Counted from the stretch's first letter, positions 21,422 to 32,213 are shown. The stretch is 64,000 bases of DNA from Paragorgia papillata (GCA_035771165.1 JAWNZC010000314.1:9700501-9764500), one strand, 5' to 3'. Translations and numbers: made by a program. The notes: generated by a model from the sequence alone, not told the origin.

Positions 21422-22628
21422 GGTTTGACGTTATGTTAATACACTATATGTGCGCAAACTTTCCTCTTGCTCCGCACTCAACGAGACTGAATGGATATCT
21501 GGTCATATATCCTGAATATCCTGTCGTATAATCCCGCGGTCGGTCACATCAATCAATCAATCATATATATGACGACACCTAGCTTATGCCTTGTAACCCC
21601 CCACCCACCCCAGGCCGCGGATAAGCGGGGACTTGGATTTCGAAACTGGAAAAAAAGTCTTGGGGTACTAGATTCAGATCACATGTTCTCGATACCAATT
21701 AGATTCAAAGCACATACACGTGGCCTTGCAATATGATAAAATAAAGTGTTATTTTTTTGTTGTTTTTTAAGGTTTGGTCGACTCTAAGTTGTAAACAACA
21801 TAACTGTTTGAAATATGTTTTCCTGTTTTCGAATTTGGGTGTAGTTTGTTTAACATTTAGTGCGCTTAGGCACAGCGTCAGGTATGAAATTACCGTTTAA
21901 ATTAATAGTTTTGCGCGAGACAAAAATTATATTTGTGTACAAAGGAAAGGAAATTAAGGAATAATATTCTTAAAACGTTAAAAAAGTAAGTCATTAGTGC
22001 ATTTTCTTCCAAATCCGAGTTTTGACGTGTGTGATATTCACCATAATTTTAATCATGCATGTGAACTTGAATTTGTCCACGAACGGTTTTTCAAGTTTGC
22101 GTCATGGTAACGTAACTGAATATTTGTACTCGGCTTGGGCAATGAATTGTCGCATATTGTCACTCTTGGTTATCATTATATTGCTGGTATATATACACCC
22201 TGCGTATTGGGACTATCGTCATGCTTTTTTATATACTTGTAGTAATATTGATGAATACTAAAACAAATTCTTGAAAACAAGGCTTTTTTAACTTTTGTTT
22301 TCATATAAATTGTAGTTTATATGAAGGTTGCGCAAGCCACTTTTAAATGTAAGAGGTGAGCGTACCGCTAGGTAAAAGAAGCGAGGGGCATAGCCAGGTA
22401 TGATTATGAAGAAGAGAAATAAGCTGTTGCCCATTGAATAGACCCTGTTAAATCCCTTGATGGAGGAAAGGTAAGGATCTTCGTAAATCATTAATAATGA
22501 AGAAAAAACAAAAATTACAAAGGAAATCAATACCGTGTCGGCGGAGAAGAAATTACAGCAATTAATTTTCTCTTTAAATACTGATTTGTTTAAGATACTA
22601 TATCAAACACCCGGAAGGTTGTTTTATC
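21422..22628. other. Upstream flank of the receptor gene, no feature called
   Basis: The first ~300 bp should contain the receptor promoter, but no TATA box or initiator can be called with confidence. A minus-strand open stretch at 22288-22530 has hydrophobic segments but no recognisable family, and its upstream end resembles a dispersed repeat also seen near 4970. Confidence 0.4.
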
Positions 22629-22630
22629 TA

Positions 22631-22919
22631 GTTTAACGCTACTCTGGCTTAAAAGTTTTTTGAACTTAGCTTAAAAAGTTACTGTTCATGACCATTTGAC
22701 CCAACGTTTTCAGTTGACACTCCGGCGATCTAGTGTCTTCATCAGGGGTGAACTGTTGTGAAGACAGTCTGACAGGTCCCATATTTATATATACTCGCAT
22801 AAATGAGAATTTATATACTTTCATAATGAGAGTATATATAAGTGTCGAAACGTTGGGTCATGAACAGTGACTTTTTAAGCTACGTTAAAAAAAACTTTTA
22901 AGCCAGAGTAGCGTTAAAC
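22631..22919. mobile_element. TA-target miniature element with ~62-bp inverted ends
   Basis: GTTTAACGCTACTCTGGCTT and the following ~40 bp are repeated inverted at 22855-22919. TA dinucleotides flank both ends (22629-22630 and 22920-22921), consistent with a Tc1/mariner-type target. Non-coding. Confidence 0.8.
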
Positions 22920-23417
22920 TACTTACTATATGTCTATGGGAAAACAGTAAAATTTACTATAAAAACAGCCTAATATGATCCAGATATCTATCTAGTTTAC
23001 TGCTAACTAGAAAGTTTGTACAAAATTACGATGAATGCATTATTTTAGCAAAATAATTTTTGGCAATAAAATTTCTTTTATATTTTTGTTTATATGTATT
23101 GATTCCTACATTTCAACTTAGCATGGTAAACGTAATATTAATAGTTTGGATGATGTGAGGCTGTTTTTATAGTAAATGAATTAAAGATTTAAAGTCACTC
23201 TTATTCTGAATTAAAGTCACTCTTTATATTCTGGCGCCGTCGTGTTTTCAATTTCGCTTCACAATGTTGAACGCCAGCTGGCGATGTTTTCATGGCTTTT
23301 TTTTCCACGTTTTACTGACTTTGGTTAAAATCTCTAGAAAATAGGAAATTTTAGTTTTCAAATATATAGAAAGCCATGCCTTATTACCGCTGAGTAATTA
23401 ATAAATCAAGAAATTTT
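22920..23417. other. No recognised feature
   Basis: AT-rich, with a short direct repeat AATTAAAGTCACTCTT at 23187-23230. Confidence 0.4.
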
Positions 23418-23586
23418 CATGAAACTTTATTATTTTTGATGCAGAACTTTCATCCCCAGTTAGCCTGGGACGTCTTCAGAACTACACAAAACGCTTTTTT
23501 GTAAGCCCACTTTTTGGTAAGCTCTGAAAACGTCCCGGGCTAACTGGGGATGAAAGCTCAGCATTAACAAAAATAAAGTTACATGA
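23418..23586. mobile_element. Miniature inverted-repeat element, ~65-bp ends
   Basis: The arm 23418-23482 (CATCCCCAGTTAGCCTGGGA) is inverted at 23521-23586, with only ~40 bp between. Non-coding hairpin. Confidence 0.8.
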
Positions 23587-24453
23587 AAGTATCTACAGAT
23601 GTTTTGATTTAATGAAATTATCATTTATGATTGTCTCTGCTGAAGGGTTGAATTTCGTTGTTAAGTTGTTTTCTAAATCAATCACCGTTTTGACGTCATG
23701 TGCAAAGGTTCTTACGACATTACGGAGTTCCGTACATAGTGTTAACTTTCTAAACCACTAAAAATATCTTCATAACAAAAACAGTCTTGTAAATACATCC
23801 TTTATCTTTGTTTAGCCTTTAGGGTATTATGAGTTGATCGAAACTATTAAATTTTTGAGACAAAAATATTCGTGCTACAGTAATATTTTCTGTGCTCCGA
23901 GGGAAAATCACTCCAAAACATCTCGTACACTTTTAAGAATACAAAAATCTAAAAAAATCCCCAAAAATTTCGAAAAAATTCCAAAAAATCCCGGAAAATC
24001 TCAAGAAATCCGAAAAAATCTCAGAAAAATCTGAAAAAAAATCTCAAAAAAGTCCAAACAATCTCGTACGCTTTTTGGAAGTGATTCGCCGGGTGTACTC
24101 TGTCGTTTTATGATGTGTTGCACGTATACATACATGTAGTGTGTGTGGTACACTACGTTTGCGAGCTTGGTGTTGTGTAACTGACGTTACAATCCCGGAA
24201 TCGGTCCGAAACGTCAGAATCGGTCTTTAGTATTTTATTCACCTCTGGGGAAGCCCTCGGACAAGGAATGAGTTAACTATTCAGAAAATACTGCCCCTTA
24301 GACGGGGGCAGTACTGAGACTCGGATGGAGGGCTAAGGTTGCAAATTTATAGCCATATATGCTTCTAAGCCGTAGCGTTTGCCCATATCATGAGATGTAC
24401 GTAGTTGAGATGTAATGTACACGACTGAGTCAGTATTCTTCATCCGATTTCTA
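23587..24453. other. Low-complexity and unassigned DNA
   Basis: 23938-24058 is a degenerate A-rich tract of AAAAATCC/AAATCTC units. 24236-24275 is a diverged inverted copy of the CTGGCGTTA dispersed family. Nothing else recognised. Confidence 0.5.
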
Positions 24454-24840
24454 AGGCCCTGTTTACATGAAGTGGATTGAGTGTCCAAGTCAAATCTCCC
24501 ATGTTGTTTCTCCTTGTTGTGTTTACATGAAGAAGATTGAAAGTTTTCGATCTGATCGAAACGGATGGCTGAAGTCAATCCACGCAGTGGAGTGGCTTGA
24601 CTTGAGATTCAAGCAAGGATCGACTTGAATGTCTCCAATCTGATTCATCTAAAGACGGTTTGACTTGAAAATGACTTGATACGCATGAGTGAAGTTGGGA
24701 AGCACAGAAAATAGTGTTCCAAAACCGAAAACAAAGTCTTCCAAGCAGATCAGATTCTCCATGTAAACATGTGCCGGGATTGACTTCACTCGCGTTTTAC
24801 GATCCGATTGGGCTGTCAATCCGCTTCATGTAAACAGGGT
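24454..24840. mobile_element. Foldback element, GGCCCTGTTTACATGAAG ends, single-unit form
   Basis: The ends GGCCCTGTTTACATGAAG and CTTCATGTAAACAGGG bound ~387 bp of CAATC/GATTG-rich inverted blocks. It is the same family as 37573-38160 but carries only one copy of the 60-bp unit that is repeated four times there. Confidence 0.8.
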
Positions 24841-25812
24841 CTTTTTTTAGAATGTGACCGATATGCTGTTTAAATTTGCTTACCTCTGCTGCTGAGTGCC
24901 CTTAGAATTTCCTTTGACAACTAATGTTCAATTTTTTTTATGTGTTCAAAACTTTATAATTGATTCGCATCGTTTTATTACTAACTAATTGCATTTGTCC
25001 ATCTTCACTCTTAGATACCATTTCGTCTGCTCGCTCTTTATTTTTTTTATTTATCAATGTAATGGCAAACGCTCCCCCGATAAGCTAATTACCGCTTTTG
25101 GGGTAATTGTCTTTAACCAGATATTGTTTAAATAAAAAAAACACAAAAAAACCCCCACAAAAAACAGGGCCTAAATACAACCAAGCAAGGTTGAAGATAC
25201 GAGGCGAAATTAAATATTGATTTCTTTTGAATTTTCCTCATGAAGGATATCGATGAGTTTGAGAAGATATGATGAGTAAGTAGTATAGACGTATACAAGT
25301 AGTGCATGTGGGACGTTTCCGAAAACAGACGTTTGGCAGAGTAAGAAAGTATTGTTAAAACGATTTACGACAAATAACTTGTTTATTTTTGCTCGATATA
25401 TAACACGATAGTATTTGCTTGAAAAATATTTTTCTAGTGGAGGGTATATGCTTCAAGTTTCAGCTTAACTCTTTCCAGAATTTGTCTTTAGTATTTTATT
25501 CTTGATCTGGCTAACGCCAGATGATATTATTCACCTCTGGGGAAGCCCGCGGACAGGAATGAGTTAAATTAGTAAATTACCGGAAATATATTAGGTTTGT
25601 GATGTCGAGGGAAAACACGAGGGAAAAAACACATCTTGACGACTTGTCTCGATTTTTACTGGTGGCTACCCATTGTGCTGGACTGCTCGTTGAAACACAA
25701 ATTAAACTTCAAGTGCTTATAAACCCAAATATGCATGATATTACTGCATATGGATCCTATTTAACGTGTATAGTTGAATGCCAAAATATTTTTTGATTTG
25801 AATTTTTATTTA
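24841..25812. other. No gene; repeat fragments
   Basis: 25105-25165 is A/C-rich low-complexity sequence. 25485-25567 is an inverted copy of the CTGGCGTTA dispersed family, similar to 24230-24275 but with ~30 extra bases. No gene supported. Confidence 0.45.
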
Positions 25813-26036
25813 ATAATTGTCAGTTGTTTGCTGTACAAGCTGTGTTAGTTAGTAATACTCAGAAAAACTCTGAGCTCTAAGTGGGACTCGAACCCGCAAC
25901 CTTCTGAAAGCTAACCAGACGCTCTAACCATTGGGCCACTAGAACTCAGATAGCAGAGCAAGAGTATTACTAACTAACACAGCTGAGTATTAGTAACTAA
26001 CACAGCTTGTACAGCAAACAACTGACAATTATTACT
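25813..26036. mobile_element. Inverted-repeat unit with a tRNA-like centre
   Basis: 25813-25861 (GTACAAGCTGTGTTAGTTAG) recurs inverted at 25963-26036. The right arm carries a second ~24-bp ACTAACACAGCT unit in tandem. The tRNA-like sequence at 25873-25945 occupies the loop. Confidence 0.75.
25873..25945 (-). tRNA. tRNA-Ala(AGC)-like sequence, probably a tRNA-derived SINE head
   Basis: The 73-nt cloverleaf can be drawn: acceptor GTTCTAG pairs with TTAGAGC, the D stem has one mismatch, and the anticodon stem TCTGG/TCAGA closes a loop reading TTAGCTT (anticodon AGC). The T arm GCGGG-TTCGAGT-CCCAC has one mismatch. Boxes A and B of the polymerase III promoter are recognisable. Its position in the loop of an inverted repeat and the presence of related, more degraded sequences at 27351 and 39408 favour a mobile or captured tRNA-like element over a working tRNA gene. 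Confidence 0.45.
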
Positions 26037-26279
26037 AACATCAAGCTGCAATTTCTGAAACTAACGAACTTTTATTTGTTGTTATATTGAGGTTTGTATT
26101 TCCAAAATGGCATAATGTAGGCATAATTTGCATACGCAGTGTCCCGTTACAGCTGAAATATTACCCAATTCACATGTTAACATGACTGCATGGCAGGTGA
26201 AGTTCGATTGCTTGGATGTTTCCATATTTGGAGACATTTGATTATTGATCTCTTTTGCATACTTTGTTCCGTTTGATAG
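26037..26279. other. No recognised feature
   Basis: Unassigned AT-rich sequence. Confidence 0.4.
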
Positions 26280-26405
26280 TACTGTGTATATATATGTTAT
26301 CTATTCATAATACCTGTAACTAAATACAAGTACTTCATGAATACCAGCTATATAGCTGATGAGGCCAACCTGTTTAAATAAAGTTATCCTTTCCTATCCT
26401 ATCCT
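26280..26405 (+). mobile_element. Possible 3' tail of a non-LTR retrotransposon
   Basis: GATGAGGCCAACCTGTTTAA, then AATAAAG, is followed by a short (CCTAT)n tract at 26385-26405. This tail style is common for CR1/L2-type elements. There is no coding part, so the call rests on the tail alone. Confidence 0.4.
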
Positions 26406-27350
26406 ATTCTTAATACTTGAATAATATATTCTGTATTTTATCATTTTTTTCATTAAAATCTTCAAGCGGTTTATCATAAGAAAAGGAAAAAATACACACA
26501 AATACCTACATAGACGTCATCCTCATTAACATTTTGGAAATACAAAATATAACAACAAATCGAAGTTCAAGTCAGAAAATATTTGGGATATAAAATCCAG
26601 CTCATTCAAGCATGAATATTTTTCATTATATTAATAATTTTCATGAAAATGTAAGAGAAATAAATATTTAATCAGTATTTAGAAATCAGTACGCAGTGCC
26701 TGTCTGTTGTCCACATCTCGCCATACCTGGGAAAGTGGGGGGGGGGGGGGGGGGGGGGGACAAAATGATGACGTCATCGTCATATAGTTTTCATATAGAT
26801 AATTGTGATTTTAAAATATATATGATGGTTTCTCACCGGATTTGGAAGAATCTCAAAATTGGTCTTTGAGGATTACGCTTTGAGGATTTCTTTGAGTTCG
26901 CAAAACTATCCACTACACGATCAAACCACAAATATAAACTATACACCAAGCTGGCTAGAGTAAACTGTTACAAATTTTCATTTTTTGTTAGGGTTAGTAA
27001 TGGAACAATTTACCATCGTGTGTTGTAGAGGCGGAAAGCTTCAACATTTAAAAAAAATAATTTTTCAATCTCACTTAGGCATCTAGATAATTTACTTATT
27101 TTATTTCGATTTTTTGTTTCTACTTTATTTATCTATTTATTTATTTTAGATAGTTTTCTTTAGGGCTAACCTCTTTACTTCCTGTCGTGATGTAATTTTG
27201 TATATCTTTTTTGTGTATCATGACTAAACCATGTTATGTTATATTATGTTAACACTGAAGTAAATAATTGTTTTAGCACATAAATAAAATATCAAGATTT
27301 ATGTTATCTGTGAATGTTCTTCGGGATGTTTTACTCAGAACAATTTCTGA
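26406..27350. other. No gene; contains a poly(G) run
   Basis: 26737-26759 is an uninterrupted run of 23 G. The rest is unassigned AT-rich DNA. Confidence 0.5.
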
Positions 27351-27422
27351 ATTCCTAAGCGGGACCTGAACCCACAACCTTCTGATCACCGGTATAGAAC
27401 GCTCTAACCATTGAGCTTTATG
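27351..27422 (-). pseudogene. Degraded tRNA-like sequence
   Basis: On the minus strand, AGCTCAATGGTTAGAGCG (box A-like) and GGTTGTGGGTTCAGGTCCCG (box B-like) are spaced as in a tRNA, but the stems no longer pair fully. It shares AATGGTTAGAGCG with 25873-25945. Probable tRNA-derived SINE remnant. Confidence 0.5.
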
Positions 27423-27858
27423 AGGTGTTTATATGGAGGAGGGCTGGCCCTCTTTGCCGAGATCCCACCCCTCAGCGTAATTCCTTGTAAAAAATTGTTT
27501 GCGTCTACATGACAAGAGGACCAGCCCTCCTAGGAGAGCTGGAAATTTCCTATGTAAACGCACTCAAGAAGGCTGGCCCTCTTAGGAGGGCTAGCAAATC
27601 TTTACTAATATTTTTGATCAACGTTTTGTTTTACAAGTTGTGTTTGTTCATGTGTTTGTTATAAATTCAAATCGTGTTTGCGAAAACATGATTTCGGGCT
27701 TTGTAGGAAGGTTGCACAAGTCAGTAAACAAGCCAACGCGAGGTAAATTCCAGCCCTCTTTAATACTAGGGCTAGCCCTACCAAAAAAGCTCATCTAAAC
27801 GCGAGGTGAAATCCAGCCCTCCTAGAAGGGACAGCCCTCCTCCATATAAACGCCCCCT
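27423..27858. mobile_element. Foldback element, second copy of the 10561-10942 family
   Basis: The ends GGTGTTTATATGGAGGAGGG and CCTCCATATAAACGCCCCC match the earlier copy, as do internal stretches such as TGTTCATGTGTTTGTTATAA. The internal CCAGCCCTCCT blocks differ in number. Confidence 0.8.
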
Positions 27859-28552
27859 TACTGGGATGTATGACATATGGTGTACAAATTAAAGTAGAGT
27901 AGTGAATAGGCAGTGTTTAGTTAGACAAGAGCAAAGTGAAAAGGTGGTAAACTGCCGAGATTAGTTTTGATAACGAAATACTGACGTTTTTAGCGGAGCC
28001 CTTGATCAGAGTAAAATGTTATATATACTCAGTTTTGTGCAAGTATGATATATATGTTACTGTCATAATGCACGTTGTCAGTAAGACATTTATACACTCT
28101 TATTTCTTTTTTGTATTTTTAAATTCACCGAAAGTACCACTCGGCTTGGCGTGCTCGATATTTGTCAACAAAGCATTTTTTACAAATTTAGATATATTGA
28201 TGGCCAGAAAAGCCCGAAGACAAACACTAATTGTGGATAAATTGTGTTGACGTTTCTTGTTATTCTACGGCATCAGTCTTGTTTATTGACTTTATAAACA
28301 AAGTCTCCCCTCATTTAACAAAGCAAAACTGTCGACGTCCACCATTTTGTTTTTTTCGGACGTGAATTGAGGATACCCCGATATTGAAGAGCCAATCAAA
28401 TTTTGTGAAAAGCACTATATACTTGCAAGCATATGCTAATGTAACTTCAGGCGTTTTTTGTAGGTTTCGTGCACATACTGTATATATTTGTTTTATTGTT
28501 AATCGTATAATTAAAAAGTTACATTTACTACCACTTATCTCAATATTATAGT
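27859..28552. other. No gene; one dispersed repeat copy
   Basis: 27925-28015 is inverted relative to 19995-20090. Nothing else identified. Confidence 0.45.
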
Positions 28553-28872
28553 AGAATTATAATTATAATTGGAATTATAATTATAATTGGAATTGGAATT
28601 GGAGTTGGAATTGGAATTGGAGTTGGAATTGGAATTGGAATTGGAGTTGGAATTGGAATTGGAATTGGAGTTGGAGTTGGAGTTGGAGTTGGAGTTGGAG
28701 TTGGAATTGGAATTGGAATTGGAGTTGAAATTGGAGTTGGAATTGGAGTTGGAGTTGGAATTGGAATTGGAATTGGAGTTGGAATTGGAATTGGAATTGG
28801 AGTTGGAGTTGGAGTTGGAGTTGGAGTTGGAGTTGGAGTTGGAGTTGGAGTTGGAGTTGGAGTTGGAATTGG
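28553..28872 (+). repeat. (GGAATT/GGAGTT)n hexanucleotide minisatellite
   Basis: About 50 copies of TTGGAA and TTGGAG hexamers, preceded by a few TTATAATTGGAA units. The A/G variants are patterned in runs. A period divisible by three keeps four frames open (dipeptide repeats on both strands); these are not genes. Confidence 0.95.
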
Positions 28873-29398
28873 CCAAAATAGTCCATTGTTCAGCGTTATC
28901 TCTGACATTTTTTAGATTCCTCGGAAAGATGTGACGTTATGGCGGTCATATTTAAATCAGCCTCTTCTTCTGGTAAGTACATTAACATAAGAGGGGTTAG
29001 TGAAAATGCTATGTAAGGCGGTTTAACTCTGATTTCGGCATGCACGATCCGGCCAAAAATGACCTCTTGATTATGTTAACTTACGCTGTCAACTTACCAG
29101 ATTATTTTACTCACTCTGTCTATAACACCAGATTATTTGACTCTGTCTCACGCCAGATGATTTTAGTTGCCTGAGACCCCTCAGACAGTCTAGGCATGCA
29201 GAAGTGAGTTAAATTACAAACTCTATATTTTGTTACATGTAGAAGTGGTGTAGAATTTGGCTCTAGCTTTCCAACGTATATAAAGAATGTTTAAGAAAAC
29301 TGTTAAATGTTGTTCTTTTTACTGTATTATGATCATATTCCGATTACTATTAGGACTTCTAAGTAAAGCTCGTTTAGAAAAGTTAAAACCGCTGATGC
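28873..29398. other. No gene; one diverged dispersed repeat
   Basis: 29147-29213 is an inverted member of the CTGGCGTTA family. The rest is unassigned. Confidence 0.45.
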
Positions 29399-29668
29399 AA
29401 TTTTTCGTGAAACCTGTGCGAGATAGGTTTCAAGAGAGATTGCAACGTGTAACCCCCCTTGTTTATGAACCTGTGTCGCTTTGCATTGCGAAACAGGTTT
29501 CACCAAAGTATAGGATGCACTTCAACTTCGCGGCAACGCCAACGGTTTGTGAGACCTGTCTCGCAATGGAAAGCTTAGCGACACAGTTCATAAAACGAGG
29601 AGGTGTTACACGTTGCAATCTGTCTTGAAACCTGTCTCGGCTCTCGCAACAGTTTTCACAATTAAATC
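29399..29668. mobile_element. Foldback element with nested GAAACCTGTCTCG hairpins
   Basis: The arm 29399-29500 (AGGTTTCAAGAGAGATTGCA) is inverted at 29560-29668, and smaller inverted GAAACAGGTTTCACC-type pairs nest inside. It is similar in design, and in its TTGCAACG core, to 10035-10302. Non-coding. Confidence 0.75.
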
Positions 29669-29739
29669 GTTGCATCGTGTAACAGCGCAACTTAATAAGT
29701 TGTTCAATAATAATGAAGGGTGAGGTTATTGAAGGGCGT

Positions 29740-29976
29740 TATGTGAAGGGTATTAGTATTACAAGGTTAATTCGAGGATTGTCATCATCTTCATCTTCAT
29801 TAACTTTAAGTTCAGCGTCTAATTTTCTAGCCGACCCTTGAGGAAACCCTAAGGGTCTTCTAATATATCGGAGACAATATACTAGCCAAATTCGATAAAG
29901 CCATGAAAGTTCATGTTTCGGAAGGAGAAAAACTCTCGAAGCACAGGAGAGAACCAGAGAACCAACAACTCTATAC
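29740..29976 (-). mobile_element. Fragment of the 5S-derived SINE
   Basis: On the minus strand, 29976-29918 matches the central body of the SINE at 30385-30660 (TCTCTCCTGTGCTTCGAGAG). The 5S-like promoter portion is missing, and the left end of the fragment is uncertain. Confidence 0.5.
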
Positions 29977-30117
29977 TTGGTTTGCACTTGACGTCATGGC
30001 GTCCATGTTGGAGGAACTTTAACAAAATAATCTCATTAGCAGCTATTGTATTTGGAGTGTATGTTTTCCTCCAACATTGTCTTCTAAATCTCAAGGGATT
30101 GATTGCAAACCACCAAT
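29977..30117. mobile_element. Miniature inverted-repeat element, GGTTTGCA ends
   Basis: The arms TTGGTTTGCACTTGACGTCA and the inverted copy at 30065-30117 bound a 141-bp non-coding hairpin containing a CATGTTGGAGGA block. Relatives: 31515-31652 and a half copy at 13675-13790. Confidence 0.75.
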
Positions 30118-30361
30118 ACTCGTATGTGTCCCAAACTCGGACACGTAGTTACTCATTACTAACCCCGTCTAACCAAGCTTAACTTTGGTCTTCAACGTTG
30201 ATCGCAGCACACTATTAAACAACTTTATACAACACACGCTAACCCATCAGATTGTATACTGTTTGAATATATAGTTTAAACAACTATGCATGCTATGTAT
30301 AATGAATGGGTGATGCATGATGGTGTACATGTTGTGTGTAATTTTCATTAACTGATTTAGA

Positions 30362-30774
30362 GCCTGTTTATATGGAGGGGAGCACGGGTCCAATAGTTAA
30401 GCCCGGTTGGACGGGGTTAGTACTTGGATGGGTGACCGCTTGGGAATGACCCCGTTGACCGTTGTCGAGCTTGGGACTCATGTGAGTAGAGTTTAGTTGG
30501 TCTCTCCTGTGCTTCGAGGGTTTTTCGCCGGGTACTCCGGTTTTCCTCCCTCCGTAAAACCAACACCTAGACCTTAGGAGGATAACGTTGTAAGGGACCT
30601 AGAGTCCTATTGTTACTTCTCCTGTACCGCTAGGTACAAATATTGATAAGTAAGTAGGTATGAGTTACCAGAGGCACTGGGATGAATTTTCTATATTCGT
30701 TGTTTATGTCACTTGTTGATGCTAATCATCTCAAATATTACAATTTGCCAGGTAACTCGCTTCCATATGAACAG
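30362..30774. mobile_element. Foldback element (10949 family) split by a SINE
   Basis: The left end GCCTGTTTATATGGAGG and right end GGTAACTCGCTTCCATATGA match the termini of 10949-11312. The interior is replaced by the 5S-derived SINE. Confidence 0.65.
30385..30660 (+). mobile_element. 5S rRNA-derived SINE (SINE3-like)
   Basis: 30392-30455 reproduces the 3' half of 5S rRNA: box A region AGTTAAGCCCGG, the intermediate element, and box C GGTTAGTACTTGGATGGGTG followed by ACCGC. The SINE body (TGTGCTTCGAGGGTTTTTCG, TAGGAGGATAACGTTG) then runs to a TTGATAAGTAAGTAGG end. The 5S promoter elements suggest past RNA polymerase III transcription. The 5' half of a genuine 5S gene is absent, so it is not a 5S gene. 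It sits inside the foldback 30362-30774. Confidence 0.8.
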
Positions 30775-31395
30775 AACGTAAAATTTATCCCGGCAAACTG
30801 GGTAAAGATTGCTTGCTATTTAGTTATGTATGTTATGTACTATAATTGTTAAGAATTTTGTCAAATTCTTATAGTCAGTTTCAGCTTGCTTTTGAAATTC
30901 GTTGTAAACATTTGTCAGAAGGTTGAGAATTAGGTACTGAAGTACGCGAAGTTCATTGTAAAGTTTCAATTTAATAAGCTTCATGGACTATATGAGATTA
31001 TTTTTTGTATCGTGTTTGATGGAAATGAAGAATAATAGATACTTGGTTAAACAGGAACAAGTTTCCGACTTGAATTCGTATCTATTTCGCAACGTAGTTT
31101 TGAACATTGCAACATAGGTTCGGAATTAATGTTCATTTCAATTATACGTATTGGATTTCAAAAGCAATTTGCTGGAGTTCTGGAAAGTTCAGTAGTATAT
31201 ATTTATTAAAAACTTTACTAACTGAGAGCTGATTTTTTTTCTACTGGAAAAGGTTATTTCCTTATGTCCGTATATTCTTTTTATGACCTTTTCAAAAGTA
31301 CCCGCAGGGAAGGCGATCTTCAAAAGTGTTAATAACTTTGATTAGATGAAGTGATATGCGTCAAAGGCAGTATGTTACCAGTTTAATAATATACA
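30775..31395. other. No recognised feature
   Basis: AT-rich DNA with no gene or clear repeat. Confidence 0.4.
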
Positions 31396-32030
31396 TGACA
31401 AAATTTCTGCATCCTAATTCGTCGAGAGGAGTGCAATTTTAATGTAATATAGTGCAGAAAAAGTGTAATACAGTGCAGAATTATGAAACACAGTGTAAAT
31501 TGTAACGAGTATTAGTGGTGTGCACTTTACGTCATTGTCGCCATGTTGGATGAATTTGACAAAGGTTTTACATCATCGCCAAGTATAATTTCATCCAACA
31601 TGGCGAAAATATCTTTGTCCTTCTAATCTCAGGGGATTGGTTGCACACTACCTATTAAGCATTCAGATTGGCTAATAAACAACCGGAAACTACCGGAAAG
31701 CCAATGAAATGCCTATGCGGATTTTGAAGGATGGTTTTCCCTTCACGAGAAAATCCAAGATGGCGACCAAAACAAAGCGTTGTCGAAGAACATTTCGATG
31801 AAATACAGAAGGAATTTTGCTTTAATATTGTCATTAAAGGTCCTGCCAGAAGACCAGAAGAGGTTAGATGCTATGAGTAAAACGTTTGACCTTTTAGTGA
31901 ACGAAGCGAAGCAGTTTTACACCATTGAAGCTTCGAAAAGTGGAGCAATGAGTGGTATGCAACGTCGTTGATGGAAGAACATTTGTATAACATTTTTATG
32001 TATACTATTAATAAGTAATAAAGTAAAACA
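31396..32030 (+). repeat. Dispersed ~530-bp repeat, copy 2
   Basis: Aligns with 2557-3160 and is interrupted by the miniature element 31515-31652. In the 3' part, one frame (31780-31971) gives 64 residues including EDQKRLDAMSKTFDLLVNEA, and another, overlapping frame (HFDEIQKEFCFNIVIK) stays open in both copies. Either could be a relic of a transposon-encoded protein. No family recognised. Confidence 0.6.
31515..31652. mobile_element. Miniature element with TATTA target duplication and a known empty site
   Basis: 138 bp with inverted ends GTGGTGTGCAC / GTTGCACACTACC and inverted CATGTTGGATGAA blocks. TATTA flanks both sides (31510-31514, 31653-31657), whereas the paralogous repeat has a single TATTA at 2646-2650, showing the unoccupied state. 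Same family as 29977-30117. Confidence 0.85.
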
Positions 32031-32066
32031 CGCACTCATGAGTTTAATTCTCAAAGACCTCAAATA

Positions 32067-32213
32067 CAGTAAAAACCCGCTAACAAGAACCTACATTTTA
32101 CAAAATCAGCCTGGGATAAGTTCTTATGTAAGTTATATTCTTATATATATAAATTCTTAATTTCAGCGTGAGGTTCTTAATAGTGGTAGGTCCTTGTTAG
32201 CGGGTTTTTACTG
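32067..32213. mobile_element. TA-target miniature element, CAGTAAAAACCCGC ends
   Basis: 147 bp with ~29-bp inverted repeats (CAGTAAAAACCCGCTAACAA) flanked by TA on both sides. TA duplication and CAGT ends are typical of Tc1/mariner derivatives. A second copy (38534-38891) carries an insertion. Confidence 0.85.

Noticed and set aside
22288..22530. Hydrophobic 80-residue minus-strand frame upstream of the receptor
   Set aside because: No family recognised, no convincing splice sites, and its upstream end resembles a dispersed repeat near 4970; kept only as a note.
28535..28934. Asn-Ser, Pro-Thr, Gln-Leu and Glu-Leu dipeptide repeat proteins
   Set aside because: Artefact of a hexanucleotide repeat, open in four frames over the same bases.
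30392..30455. A genuine 5S rRNA gene
   Set aside because: Only the 3' half of 5S is present, and a SINE body shared with two other loci follows directly.
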